Source: Fidelibacterota bacterium UBA6817 | GTDB lineage: Bacteria > Fidelibacterota > Fidelibacteria > Fidelibacterales > Fidelibacteraceae | NCBI GenBank assembly: GCA_002452555.1 | Contig: DKER01000068.1 | Span: 1-6,616, forward strand | Reading direction: 5' to 3' | Length of the DNA stretch: 6,616 nucleotides | In this document: piece after piece, positions 1-6,184 of the stretch | Layout: each line of letters starts with the position of its first letter | Numbering within the stretch: position 1 is the stretch's first letter | The notes under the pieces: model-generated | The model's database searches: none | Seen by the model: the letters and a program-made list of their open reading frames with translations, nothing else | Told to the model about the DNA's origin: nothing | Program-made: the position numbers and the translations under genes

Positions 1-651
1 ATTTATTATCTCAAGGATGTGTATGAGAACAATCGCCGTTTCAGACATCTGATGAAATATGACACGGACAGCAAAGGTGTCCGGGAAGTGATAGGAAAAA
101 CCCGTCTTCTGACCCATCCCCTTCTGGTAAGCACAAATGGGGTAACCCTGAGAGCTGACTCAAAAGTTGTTCTGGTTGATTCACAAAACAAAGATATTGC
201 TACCGTAGAACCTTTTGTACATACATTTGAGAATGTTCTGACCCTTGTTGTCGACGGAAAAGAAAAAGTTCTCACACCCTCCGGCACCGGAAATTATCTT
301 TGGGCTTCCCTTTCTCCCGATAGACGCAAGATTCTGTATAACAAAGCAGGATTCGGAACTTCAATCTGCGACCTTCAGGGGAATGTTCTGACGGAGCTGG
401 GATATGCCAATGCACCGGTTTGGTCGCCGAACGGTAAATGGATAGCCTATATGACCGACTATGACGACGGACATTTTTATACCGAATCTGAAATATGGAT
501 TGCATCTGCTGACGGAAAAGAAAAAAAACAGCTGACTTTTACAAGTGACACTATTGAAATGTATCCGAGATGGTCTCCTGACAATCTGCGGCTTGTATAT
601 CATGATGAACAGGGACACATTTATATTCTCAAACTATCTGTAGTAGAATAG
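1..651 (+). CDS. TolB-like PD40 beta-propeller protein, C-terminal part (5' truncated)
   Basis: This is the last 216 codons of a gene whose start lies before the window. The frame is open from base 1 (reading IYYLKDVYENN) and ends in TAG at 649-651. A GTG at 19 could serve as a start, but it has poor ribosome-binding-site spacing and sits inside what looks like continuing protein, so I treat the gene as partial. Three WD40-like PD40 repeats are visible: SPDRRKILY (window codons 105-113), WSPNGKWIAYM (141-151) and WSPDNLRLVYH (191-201). Each follows the aromatic/S-P-D/N-G-x-x-I-x-Y pattern of TolB and related propellers. Such proteins are normally periplasmic or exported and act in envelope complexes or ligand binding. 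The signal peptide, if any, is outside the window. The next gene begins within 10 bases, so the two are probably co-transcribed. The fold is fairly sure. The exact role is not, because true TolB and many unrelated PD40 proteins look alike at this end. Confidence 0.8.
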   Translation: MYYLKDVYENNRRFRHLMKYDTDSKGVREVIGKTRLLTHPLLVSTNGVTLRADSKVVLVDSQNKDIATVEPFVHTFENVLTLVVDGKEKVLTPSGTGNYLWASLSPDRRKILYNKAGFGTSICDLQGNVLTELGYANAPVWSPNGKWIAYMTDYDDGHFYTESEIWIASADGKEKKQLTFTSDTIEMYPRWSPDNLRLVYHDEQGHIYILKLSVVE

Positions 652-654
652 GAG
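650..654 (+). promoter_or_regulatory. Ribosome binding site deciding the amidase start
   Basis: AGGAG overlaps the stop codon of the propeller gene. It lies 6 bases before the ATG at 661 but directly touches the ATG at 655. Normal Shine-Dalgarno spacing therefore favours 661 as the start, which also gives a cleaner signal peptide beginning MHKK. Confidence 0.7.
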
Positions 655-660
655 ATGATC

Positions 661-3216
661 ATGCATAAAAAAATTATCCAATATATCATCCTTACATTGA
701 TCATAATATCCTTTGCACATGCTCAGGATTTGAGTGATTACAGGATTTATGTCAATCCCGGCCATGGCGGAAATGATTCTGATGACCGGTATATTTCTGC
801 AACAGGATTTTGGGAATCGGAAGGAAATCTGACCAAAGGACTCTATCTCAGGAAATTGCTGGAAAATATGGGTGCGACTGTGGGAATTTCCAGGACAACA
901 AATTTTACATCGGATGATTTACCCCTTTCCACCATATCCAATTTGGCTAATAATTTTCAGGCTGATATTTTTGAATCCATTCACAGCAACGGATATAACG
1001 GAGAATTGAATTATACATTGATGCTGTACCGCGGTTGGGATCCGGGTGTGAGCGGAACAAACTACGGAACATACGTAACCGGAGCTTTATATCCGTTATC
1101 TGAAGATTTATCATTTATCATGGCCAATGAAATCTACGTTGCTCACAATACTACAGCTAAACATGTGAGAGGTGACTGGAGTTTCTATTCCTGGACTGAT
1201 TCAAACGGTAACCGCAGCGGTCTGGGAGTTTTAAGAGGATTAACTATGCCCGGAACATTGTCTGAAGGATCTTTTCATGATTATATCCCCGAATCGTGGC
1301 GACTTCAGAATATGGATTACCGTCGCAATGAATCCTGGGCTATTGCACGTTCCTTTGCTCAACTCTACGGTCAACCGGATTTCCCCTTTAAGAATTTTTC
1401 CGGTATCGTTCGGGATCCGCTTGAAACCGTTCCCTATTTTTCAATTTCCAGCAAAGGAGATCATCTTAAACCGGTCAATAATATTACGGCAACACTGAAA
1501 CAGGGTGAAGAGACGTGGATTTATTACGGTGATACCATGAATAACGGTTTTTTTCATTTTGACAGTCTATATCCCGGCACCTATACTCTGATTATTGAAG
1601 CTGAACACTATTACCCTGACACACAGGAAGTTGTTATCGGTGATGCTTTCTTCAACAGAAAAGTTATCAACCTTATCTCAAGCAAACCCCCTACCCTGTT
1701 ATCATCTATACCCGTTCAAAATGAACCCTCTCATCCTGCCTGGGAACCCATTGTGCTCAGATTCAGTCATGAAATGGACACAAGTTCTGTTAAAGAGGCC
1801 ATATCTATAAACCCGGCAGAGGATTTGGTGTTTTCTTGGAACTCTGATCATAAAATATTGACACTGACACCGGTTGGAGACTCGCTTGCTTTTGAAACGG
1901 CCTATACCCTGACGATCGAAGGTAATGCGATCAACACACAAGGTCTTCCGTTTGACGGCAACAATGATGGTGTTGGAGGGGATAACTTCATCCTGAATTT
2001 CACCACAACAAAAGCGGATATTGATCCGCCGCGACACTTATATACCTTACTCTATCCCCCGAACATTGCTACAAATGTTGAAACTGACCCCATTATTAAT
2101 CTGATTTTTGATGAAAGGATTTCTGATTCTTCTGTGGATGCAGACCACTTCAAACTTGAAAAGTACTCAACCGGGACATACGAACCGGTAGATATCTATC
2201 ATGATATAATCAACAAACAAAGCGTTATAACGCTTGTTCCCCAAACTGAGCTTGAGCCCAATACAGTCTATCGCACAACAATTCTTCAGGGAGGTATTTC
2301 GGATCTTTTCGGAAATACCATGGAAGACAGGACTCGAGCTTATCGCTTTACAACAGGACCGGATTATGCCATAAACCAAACTATTGATGATTTTACAACC
2401 GGTTTCTCAAAATGGCAGTCCCCCACATACAGCGGTTCAACGACCGGTATTATCAGTGCATCCATTGAACAGTCCGTTGAGAAAGTCTTGCCGCTTAATG
2501 ACAGCGAAAATTCCATGAAATTAACGTACTATTTTGATGAAACTGCTTCTGCACATCTTATCAGGGAATACCAAAATCCCCAAACTCTTCAATTTGATAA
2601 TTCATATCTGCTTCAGGTCTATATTTACGGAACCGGGAACAATATATCATTTCGTTTTTGCGTGGATGACAATGTTACGCCCTCGGGAACCGGTCATGAA
2701 GTCAGTCCCTGGTATAAAATTGACTGGTACGGCTGGCGTCTTGTATCCTGGGATTTAGCCAATGACGAACCGGGAGAATGGATAGGTGACGGCTCAGTAG
2801 ACGGAGCTTTGAGAATGGACAGTTTCCAGTTTACCTGGCACGATGATGCAAATCCGCAAGGTGAAATTTATATTGACAACCTGAAACTGGTGAAGAAAAG
2901 CACAACTAGTATACAGCCGACAGATATAACCATACCGCAATCTCTGGTTTTGCACGGTAACTATCCCAATCCTTTCAATCCTGAAACAGCAATTGCATTT
3001 TCATTACCCGAAGGCGGGAACATCAACATCAGAATATTCAATCTTAACGGAACCCTGATCAGAAACCTTATCCATGGATTCCTTTCTGAAGGATATCATG
3101 AGATCGTCTGGAACGGTAAAGATAATTCAGGAAAGATCGTTTCAAGCGGTGAATACATTTATCGCGTTGAAACATCAACCTCAGTTTCAGCGGGAAAAAT
3201 GCTCTTCATGAAATAA
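661..3216 (+). CDS. Secreted multidomain N-acetylmuramoyl-L-alanine amidase with C-terminal sorting domain
   Basis: The product is 851 residues from the ATG at 661; an upstream in-frame ATG at 655 is less well placed. Residues 1-21 form a signal peptide with a lysine pair, a hydrophobic core and an AHA cleavage site before Q22. Residues about 26-240 match the Amidase_3 zinc amidase fold: H35 in NPGHGG, E54 in ESEGN, H108 in SIHSN, and the probable catalytic E202 in LSEGSF. This family cleaves the amide bond between muramic acid and L-alanine in peptidoglycan. A carboxypeptidase-regulatory-like beta sandwich follows (about 243-335), then two Big_5-like Ig domains (about 343-450 and 456-566), the first with a DGNNDG calcium-loop-like motif at 432-437. 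Residues about 575-743 look like a carbohydrate-binding jelly roll. Residues about 759-851 are a FlgD-Ig or type-A sorting domain with NYPNPFNP, as on cargo of FCB-group secretion systems. Catalysis and export are well supported. Peptidoglycan as the substrate follows from the family. The jelly-roll call and any extracellular target are inference. Confidence 0.85.
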   Translation: MHKKIIQYIILTLIIISFAHAQDLSDYRIYVNPGHGGNDSDDRYISATGFWESEGNLTKGLYLRKLLENMGATVGISRTTNFTSDDLPLSTISNLANNFQADIFESIHSNGYNGELNYTLMLYRGWDPGVSGTNYGTYVTGALYPLSEDLSFIMANEIYVAHNTTAKHVRGDWSFYSWTDSNGNRSGLGVLRGLTMPGTLSEGSFHDYIPESWRLQNMDYRRNESWAIARSFAQLYGQPDFPFKNFSGIVRDPLETVPYFSISSKGDHLKPVNNITATLKQGEETWIYYGDTMNNGFFHFDSLYPGTYTLIIEAEHYYPDTQEVVIGDAFFNRKVINLISSKPPTLLSSIPVQNEPSHPAWEPIVLRFSHEMDTSSVKEAISINPAEDLVFSWNSDHKILTLTPVGDSLAFETAYTLTIEGNAINTQGLPFDGNNDGVGGDNFILNFTTTKADIDPPRHLYTLLYPPNIATNVETDPIINLIFDERISDSSVDADHFKLEKYSTGTYEPVDIYHDIINKQSVITLVPQTELEPNTVYRTTILQGGISDLFGNTMEDRTRAYRFTTGPDYAINQTIDDFTTGFSKWQSPTYSGSTTGIISASIEQSVEKVLPLNDSENSMKLTYYFDETASAHLIREYQNPQTLQFDNSYLLQVYIYGTGNNISFRFCVDDNVTPSGTGHEVSPWYKIDWYGWRLVSWDLANDEPGEWIGDGSVDGALRMDSFQFTWHDDANPQGEIYIDNLKLVKKSTTSIQPTDITIPQSLVLHGNYPNPFNPETAIAFSLPEGGNINIRIFNLNGTLIRNLIHGFLSEGYHEIVWNGKDNSGKIVSSGEYIYRVETSTSVSAGKMLFMK

Positions 3217-3239
3217 AATATTACGAAAATAAAACAATT

Positions 3240-3268
3240 AAAGGGCTGTTTTCATACAGCCCTTTTCT
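3240..3268 (+). terminator. Intrinsic terminator after the amidase gene
   Basis: A perfect 10-bp stem, AAAGGGCTGT (3240-3249) with ACAGCCCTTT (3256-3265), encloses a 6-base loop and runs into a short T-rich tail (TTTTCTT). It starts 24 bases after the amidase stop codon and should end the propeller-amidase transcript. That makes the following two-component genes a separate unit. Confidence 0.9.
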
Positions 3269-3336
3269 TAACCAACAATTAACAATTTCATCCTTTCTTT
3301 TTAATCCGGCTTGGAATATTTTAACAACAGTTATAC
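3268..3336 (+). promoter_or_regulatory. Possible promoter/operator region of the two-component operon
   Basis: The response regulator needs its own promoter because a terminator precedes it, but no strong sigma70 match is visible. The best pair is TTGGAA (3311-3316) and TATACA (3332-3337) with a 15-base spacer, which is short. TTAAC-like hexamers occur at 3268, 3279 and 3301, all on one 11-bp phase, and further TTAACA and TATACA copies lie at 3321 and 3332. This resembles the 11-bp period of the TTAACA direct repeats bound by Bacillus PhoP-type regulators. AT-rich sequence makes such matches easy, so this is only a candidate autoregulatory site. Confidence 0.25.
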
Positions 3337-3342
3337 AAAGGA
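3337..3342 (+). promoter_or_regulatory. Ribosome binding site of the response regulator
   Basis: AAAGGA stands 8 bases before the ATG at 3351, which is good spacing. The adjoining GGAATATTTCC (3340-3350) is a small inverted repeat (GGAA/TTCC) that includes part of the Shine-Dalgarno sequence. The stem is only 4 bp and is unlikely to matter alone. Confidence 0.6.
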
Positions 3343-3350
3343 ATATTTCC

Positions 3351-4031
3351 ATGAATGAAATCATTGCTATTGTTGATGACGAGGCGGATATTTTAGAACT
3401 GGTATCCCTGCATTTAAAACGATCCGGTTTTAAAGTTGAAACATTTATGGATGGAAAAAGTTTTTACACGTATCTTGAAAAAAACAATCCTGATTTAACT
3501 ATTTTGGATCTGATGTTACCGGATACAGACGGACTAGATATTTGCCGGAATATCCGTAAAAACGACCTTCATAATAACATGCCCATTATTATGCTCACAG
3601 CCCGGGGAGACGAAACAGATACCATTATCGGACTGGAACTGGGTGCAGATGATTATGTTACAAAACCCTTTTCTCCTAAGGAACTGGTAGCACGTGTAAA
3701 AGCGGTTCTGCGCCGCGGCGTTTCCAGTGATGAAACAATTCGCCTGAATATCGCCAATGAAGTGTACATTGATGCTGAAAAATATCTGATAACGTACAAA
3801 AATAAAATAATATCCATGACACCGACAGAATTCAGGATATTAAAAATTCTTGCTGAAAGAAAAGGGATGGTTTTCAGCCGGGATCAGATCCTGGATAAAC
3901 TGTGGGGGAATGAAAAAGCAGTTCTGGACCGGACAATAGATGTCCATATTAAGCACATCCGGGAAAAATTGGGTGATGCAGGGAAATATGTCATTAACCT
4001 CAGGGGCATCGGATATAAAGTCGAGGAATAA
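3351..4031 (+). CDS. OmpR/PhoB-family response regulator (PhoB/PhoP-like)
   Basis: The product is 226 residues, the usual length for the family. The receiver domain (about 3-120) has every expected residue: acidic pair D9/D10, phosphoacceptor D53 in LDLMLPDTDG, switch residues T83 and Y102, and K105 in TKPF. A winged-helix DNA-binding domain fills about 130-226, with LTPTEF-like MTPTEFRIL, the SRDQILDKLWG segment, the recognition-helix motif DRTIDVHIKHIREKLG, and the final RGIGYKVEE wing. On phosphorylation by its kinase it should dimerise and bind direct repeats in promoters. The kinase gene follows at once, so the two are a cognate pair. The recognition helix resembles that of PhoB more than other OmpR members, but which regulon it controls cannot be read from this window. 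I leave the symbol empty because PhoB, PhoP and WalR-type regulators are close relatives. Confidence 0.93.
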   Translation: MNEIIAIVDDEADILELVSLHLKRSGFKVETFMDGKSFYTYLEKNNPDLTILDLMLPDTDGLDICRNIRKNDLHNNMPIIMLTARGDETDTIIGLELGADDYVTKPFSPKELVARVKAVLRRGVSSDETIRLNIANEVYIDAEKYLITYKNKIISMTPTEFRILKILAERKGMVFSRDQILDKLWGNEKAVLDRTIDVHIKHIREKLGDAGKYVINLRGIGYKVEE

Positions 4032-5777
4032 GTGAACAGTATTTTTTATAAAGTTTTCAGCCGTTATGTTATAATAATCCTTATCCTGACTTTTGTAATT
4101 TTTCTTTTTTCCTTTTCAATCATTAAGAATAACCATATTGATACTCTTTCAGATTCATTGAAGAACCTGGCAATTTCTATAGAAGACAGAGTCCTTGATT
4201 TTATTAAAAGCAGCCAATATGATGAACTGGATTCTTTTGTAAAGGAAAAAGGAAAGAACATCAATGCCCGGATAACCGTAATCCGTACAGACGGAATTGT
4301 TCTGGCAGATTCAGAAACCGATCCTCAAACTATGGCTAACCACGGCGACAGACCAGAAATCATACAGTCATTACAGGATGGTTTGGGGAAAAGTGTCCGA
4401 TTCAGTTCAACAATTCAAGCTGAAATGATGTATATCGCCCTTCCGATCATTGAAGATGACAGAACATACGGCGTGTTAAGACTGAGTATTTTTCTGAAGG
4501 AAATCAATATCCTGCTGAATACACTCAGAACACGCTTCATGGCCATATCCGTAATTTTTATCATAATTTCACTGGTCATTGCATTCTATTTTTCCAATAA
4601 TCTTTCCAAGCCCATTAAAGAACTGGTAGCGACTTCACGTAAAATAGCAGAAGAAACGCTGGATATTACGTACAAGGAAAATCCGCAAAATGAAATCAAA
4701 TTCCTTGCAAACAATTTCGATGAAATGGCTGCTCAGATAACCCGTCTATTTGCAAAAACCAATCGACAGAAAGAAGAATTGAGAGCAGTATTGTCAACAA
4801 TTCAGGAAGCCCTGGTTGTCCTTAATCCGGATAATAAAATTTCACTATACAATGAGAGTTTTGCCCGACTTGCCGGCAGGGAAAATTTAAAAAATGTGCC
4901 CATACAGGATGTTATTCCTCACGGATTTACTGAATTACTTTCACAGGTTAATCAGCAAAATCAATATTATACCAAAGAACTTGATCTGATGGGACAAACG
5001 TACCTGTGCAGTTTCAATTGCCTGAAAACACGGAGAGAGGTGGTTATACTCCTGCATAATGTTACTGAATTAAAAACATTGCGCCAGATGAAGCGAGATT
5101 TTATCGCAAATGTATCTCATGAACTGAGAACACCCCTTACATCAATTAAAGGATTCATTGAAACTCTTCTTGAAGACAGCAATGAAGAGAAAACGCATTA
5201 TCTCAATATCATTAAACGAAATACAGACCGGTTGATCAATATCGTTGAAGACCTGCTGATTTTATCTGAACTTGAAAAGCGCGATTTTACATTAAAAATT
5301 TCAGCTGTTAGACCTTCTGAACTTATCAGAAATATTGTTCAAATTTTCAGACCTAAAATGGAAGAGAAAAATTTGGAACTGTATCTGGAATTGCCGGACA
5401 ATCTGCCAGTCATGGAAGCTGACGAATTCAAACTTGAACAGCTATTTGTTAACCTCATTGACAATGCAGTAAAATATACAGAAGCAGGCAGCATAAGCAT
5501 AAAAGCAGAAGCATCAGCCGGAAACATAGTCTTTACGGTCTCCGATACAGGCATAGGCATACCGAAAAATGATCTTTCCCGCATCTTTGAACGATTTTAT
5601 GTGGTGGATAAATCCCGTTCAAGACGTGTGGGGGGAACCGGCCTGGGTCTGTCCATCGTAAAACATATCGTTTTGCTTCATCACGGTCATATCGACGTTG
5701 AAAGCATGAAGAAAAAAGGGACAACATTCCAAATCGTTTTACCTGCCAAATCCGATAACAGGACAGCTCTATCATAA
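4032..5777 (+). CDS. PhoR/PnpS-like sensor histidine kinase
   Basis: The product is 581 residues, starting at a GTG directly after the regulator's TAA, with GAGGA at 4023-4027 as a slightly close ribosome binding site. TM1 is about 12-31 and TM2 about 168-190. The extracytoplasmic domain between them has the PhoR-type signature DGIVLADS (87-94), NH (103-104), RPEI (107-110) and MMYIALPI (132-139). A HAMP domain follows (about 188-241, with conserved P194), then a PAS domain (about 250-345). The HisKA domain has phosphoacceptor H363 in NVSHELRTPLTS. The HATPase domain has the N box around N474/N478, the G1 box DTGIGIP (505-511), an F box IFERFY, and the G2 box GGTGLGLS (534-541). All catalytic motifs are intact, so it should autophosphorylate and pass phosphate to the adjacent regulator. 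The order TM-PDC-TM-HAMP-PAS-kinase fits PhoR/PnpS, and WalK is a less likely alternative. The signal is unproven; no pst or phoU gene is in view. Confidence 0.92.
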   Translation: MNSIFYKVFSRYVIIILILTFVIFLFSFSIIKNNHIDTLSDSLKNLAISIEDRVLDFIKSSQYDELDSFVKEKGKNINARITVIRTDGIVLADSETDPQTMANHGDRPEIIQSLQDGLGKSVRFSSTIQAEMMYIALPIIEDDRTYGVLRLSIFLKEINILLNTLRTRFMAISVIFIIISLVIAFYFSNNLSKPIKELVATSRKIAEETLDITYKENPQNEIKFLANNFDEMAAQITRLFAKTNRQKEELRAVLSTIQEALVVLNPDNKISLYNESFARLAGRENLKNVPIQDVIPHGFTELLSQVNQQNQYYTKELDLMGQTYLCSFNCLKTRREVVILLHNVTELKTLRQMKRDFIANVSHELRTPLTSIKGFIETLLEDSNEEKTHYLNIIKRNTDRLINIVEDLLILSELEKRDFTLKISAVRPSELIRNIVQIFRPKMEEKNLELYLELPDNLPVMEADEFKLEQLFVNLIDNAVKYTEAGSISIKAEASAGNIVFTVSDTGIGIPKNDLSRIFERFYVVDKSRSRRVGGTGLGLSIVKHIVLLHHGHIDVESMKKKGTTFQIVLPAKSDNRTALS

Positions 5778-5867
5778 TCTGTCATCGAATAGCTCTAACG
5801 ACATCATAAACCGGGTGGTCATGACATTGATATACTGTTTACTATTTATTCTATTATCAATATTAAG

Positions 5868-5896
5868 TTGACACATGTTATTTTTCGTCCTATCTT
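5868..5896 (+). promoter_or_regulatory. Sigma70-like promoter upstream of the lipoprotein gene
   Basis: TTGACA (5868-5873) matches the -35 consensus exactly. After a 17-base spacer, TATCTT (5891-5896) matches four of six -10 bases, including the key second and last positions. Transcription would start near 5903, inside the C/G-only element, leaving a leader of about 280 bases before the ATG at 6185. The stretch between the -10 box and the start is nearly pure C, a GC-rich discriminator of the type linked with stringent (ppGpp) control in proteobacteria. In Bacteroidota the primary sigma factor uses other boxes, so the value of this match depends on the lineage. Confidence 0.5.
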
Positions 5897-5897
5897 A

Positions 5898-5914
5898 CCC
5901 CCCGGGGCGGGGGG
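5898..5914. repeat. C/G-only inverted repeat CCCCCCGGGGCGGGGGG
   Basis: Six C (5898-5903) can pair with six G (5909-5914) around a GGGGC loop. Alternatively CCCCGGGG (5900-5907) forms a perfect palindrome. The element is 17 bases of pure C and G set in clearly AT-rich surroundings. It lacks a T tail on either strand, so it is not a standard terminator. It overlaps the predicted transcription start. Confidence 0.75.
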
Positions 5915-6018
5915 AATTACTCATAACAATCCCTATATCCTGCTGCTGTTATATGAAATGAAACTCCAGATAAACACAGTTATCAAAAAAGGTTTTATAA
6001 TTCAGGTCTAATCCGGTA

Positions 6019-6064
6019 TTGAATCATTTCTAACACCGAATTATCCCATATTATTATGATTCAA
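6019..6064. repeat. 9-bp perfect inverted repeat in the leader
   Basis: TTGAATCAT (6019-6027) and ATGATTCAA (6056-6064) are exact reverse complements, 28 bases apart. No T run follows on either strand. The left arm partly overlaps a second possible stem, CGGTATT (6014-6020) with AACACCG (6032-6038), which has one mismatch; the two folds would exclude each other. It could be an RNA hairpin or a protein-binding site. Confidence 0.4.
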
Positions 6065-6177
6065 GATTCTTTGCAGCGTCATATCAGAACTCTCAACACA
6101 GCTTGAACTCATTTGTAATCTCAAACATAAGTATAACGAATCTCAACCTTTCTTTATTCCATTTCAATCCATTAAAT

Positions 6178-6182
6178 TAGGA
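6178..6182 (+). promoter_or_regulatory. Ribosome binding site of the lipoprotein gene
   Basis: TAGGA lies only 2 bases before the ATG at 6185, closer than usual. The start is still preferred because it gives a complete signal peptide with lysine at position 2 and a cysteine at 18, and no better in-frame start is nearby. Confidence 0.45.
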
Positions 6183-6184
6183 CT

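Larger units (their letters stand above)
5778..6184. other. 407-bp intergenic region without a convincing gene
   Basis: I find no protein-coding frame of useful length and no tRNA-like or rRNA-like sequence. The region holds a good sigma70-like promoter (5868-5896), a C/G-only element (5898-5914), a perfect TATAAT at 5996-6001 with a poor -35 partner, a 9-bp inverted repeat (6019-6027 with 6056-6064), and TATAAC at 6132-6137 without a matching -35. No intrinsic terminator with a T tract is evident after the kinase gene. The region most likely serves as promoter and 5' leader for the lipoprotein gene; a small RNA is possible. Confidence 0.6.

Noticed and set aside
19..651. GTG at 19 as the true start of the propeller gene
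   Set aside because: The frame stays open to base 1, the Shine-Dalgarno-like AAGGA is only one base away, and a three-repeat propeller without a signal peptide would be incomplete.
5533..5775. Open frames on the minus strand opposite the kinase and amidase genes
   Set aside because: They lie opposite strongly supported coding sequence, show no recognisable domain, and are shadows of the + strand codons.
5779..5785. CTGTCAT, one half of an E. coli-type Pho box after the kinase gene
   Set aside because: No second half-site lies 11 bp downstream, so a single 7-base match is not meaningful.
5898..5914. C/G-only hairpin as the terminator of the two-component operon
   Set aside because: No T-tract follows on either strand, and the element coincides with a predicted promoter start.
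5875..5961. 28-codon frame starting ATG at 5875 across the C/G-only element
   Set aside because: It has no ribosome binding site, overlaps the promoter, and has an odd composition (PPGRG, CCC) produced by the C/G run and a TGC repeat.
5778..6184. tRNA or other known structural RNA in the intergenic region
   Set aside because: I saw no T-loop, acceptor-stem pairing or CCA-type end, and no family-specific motif.
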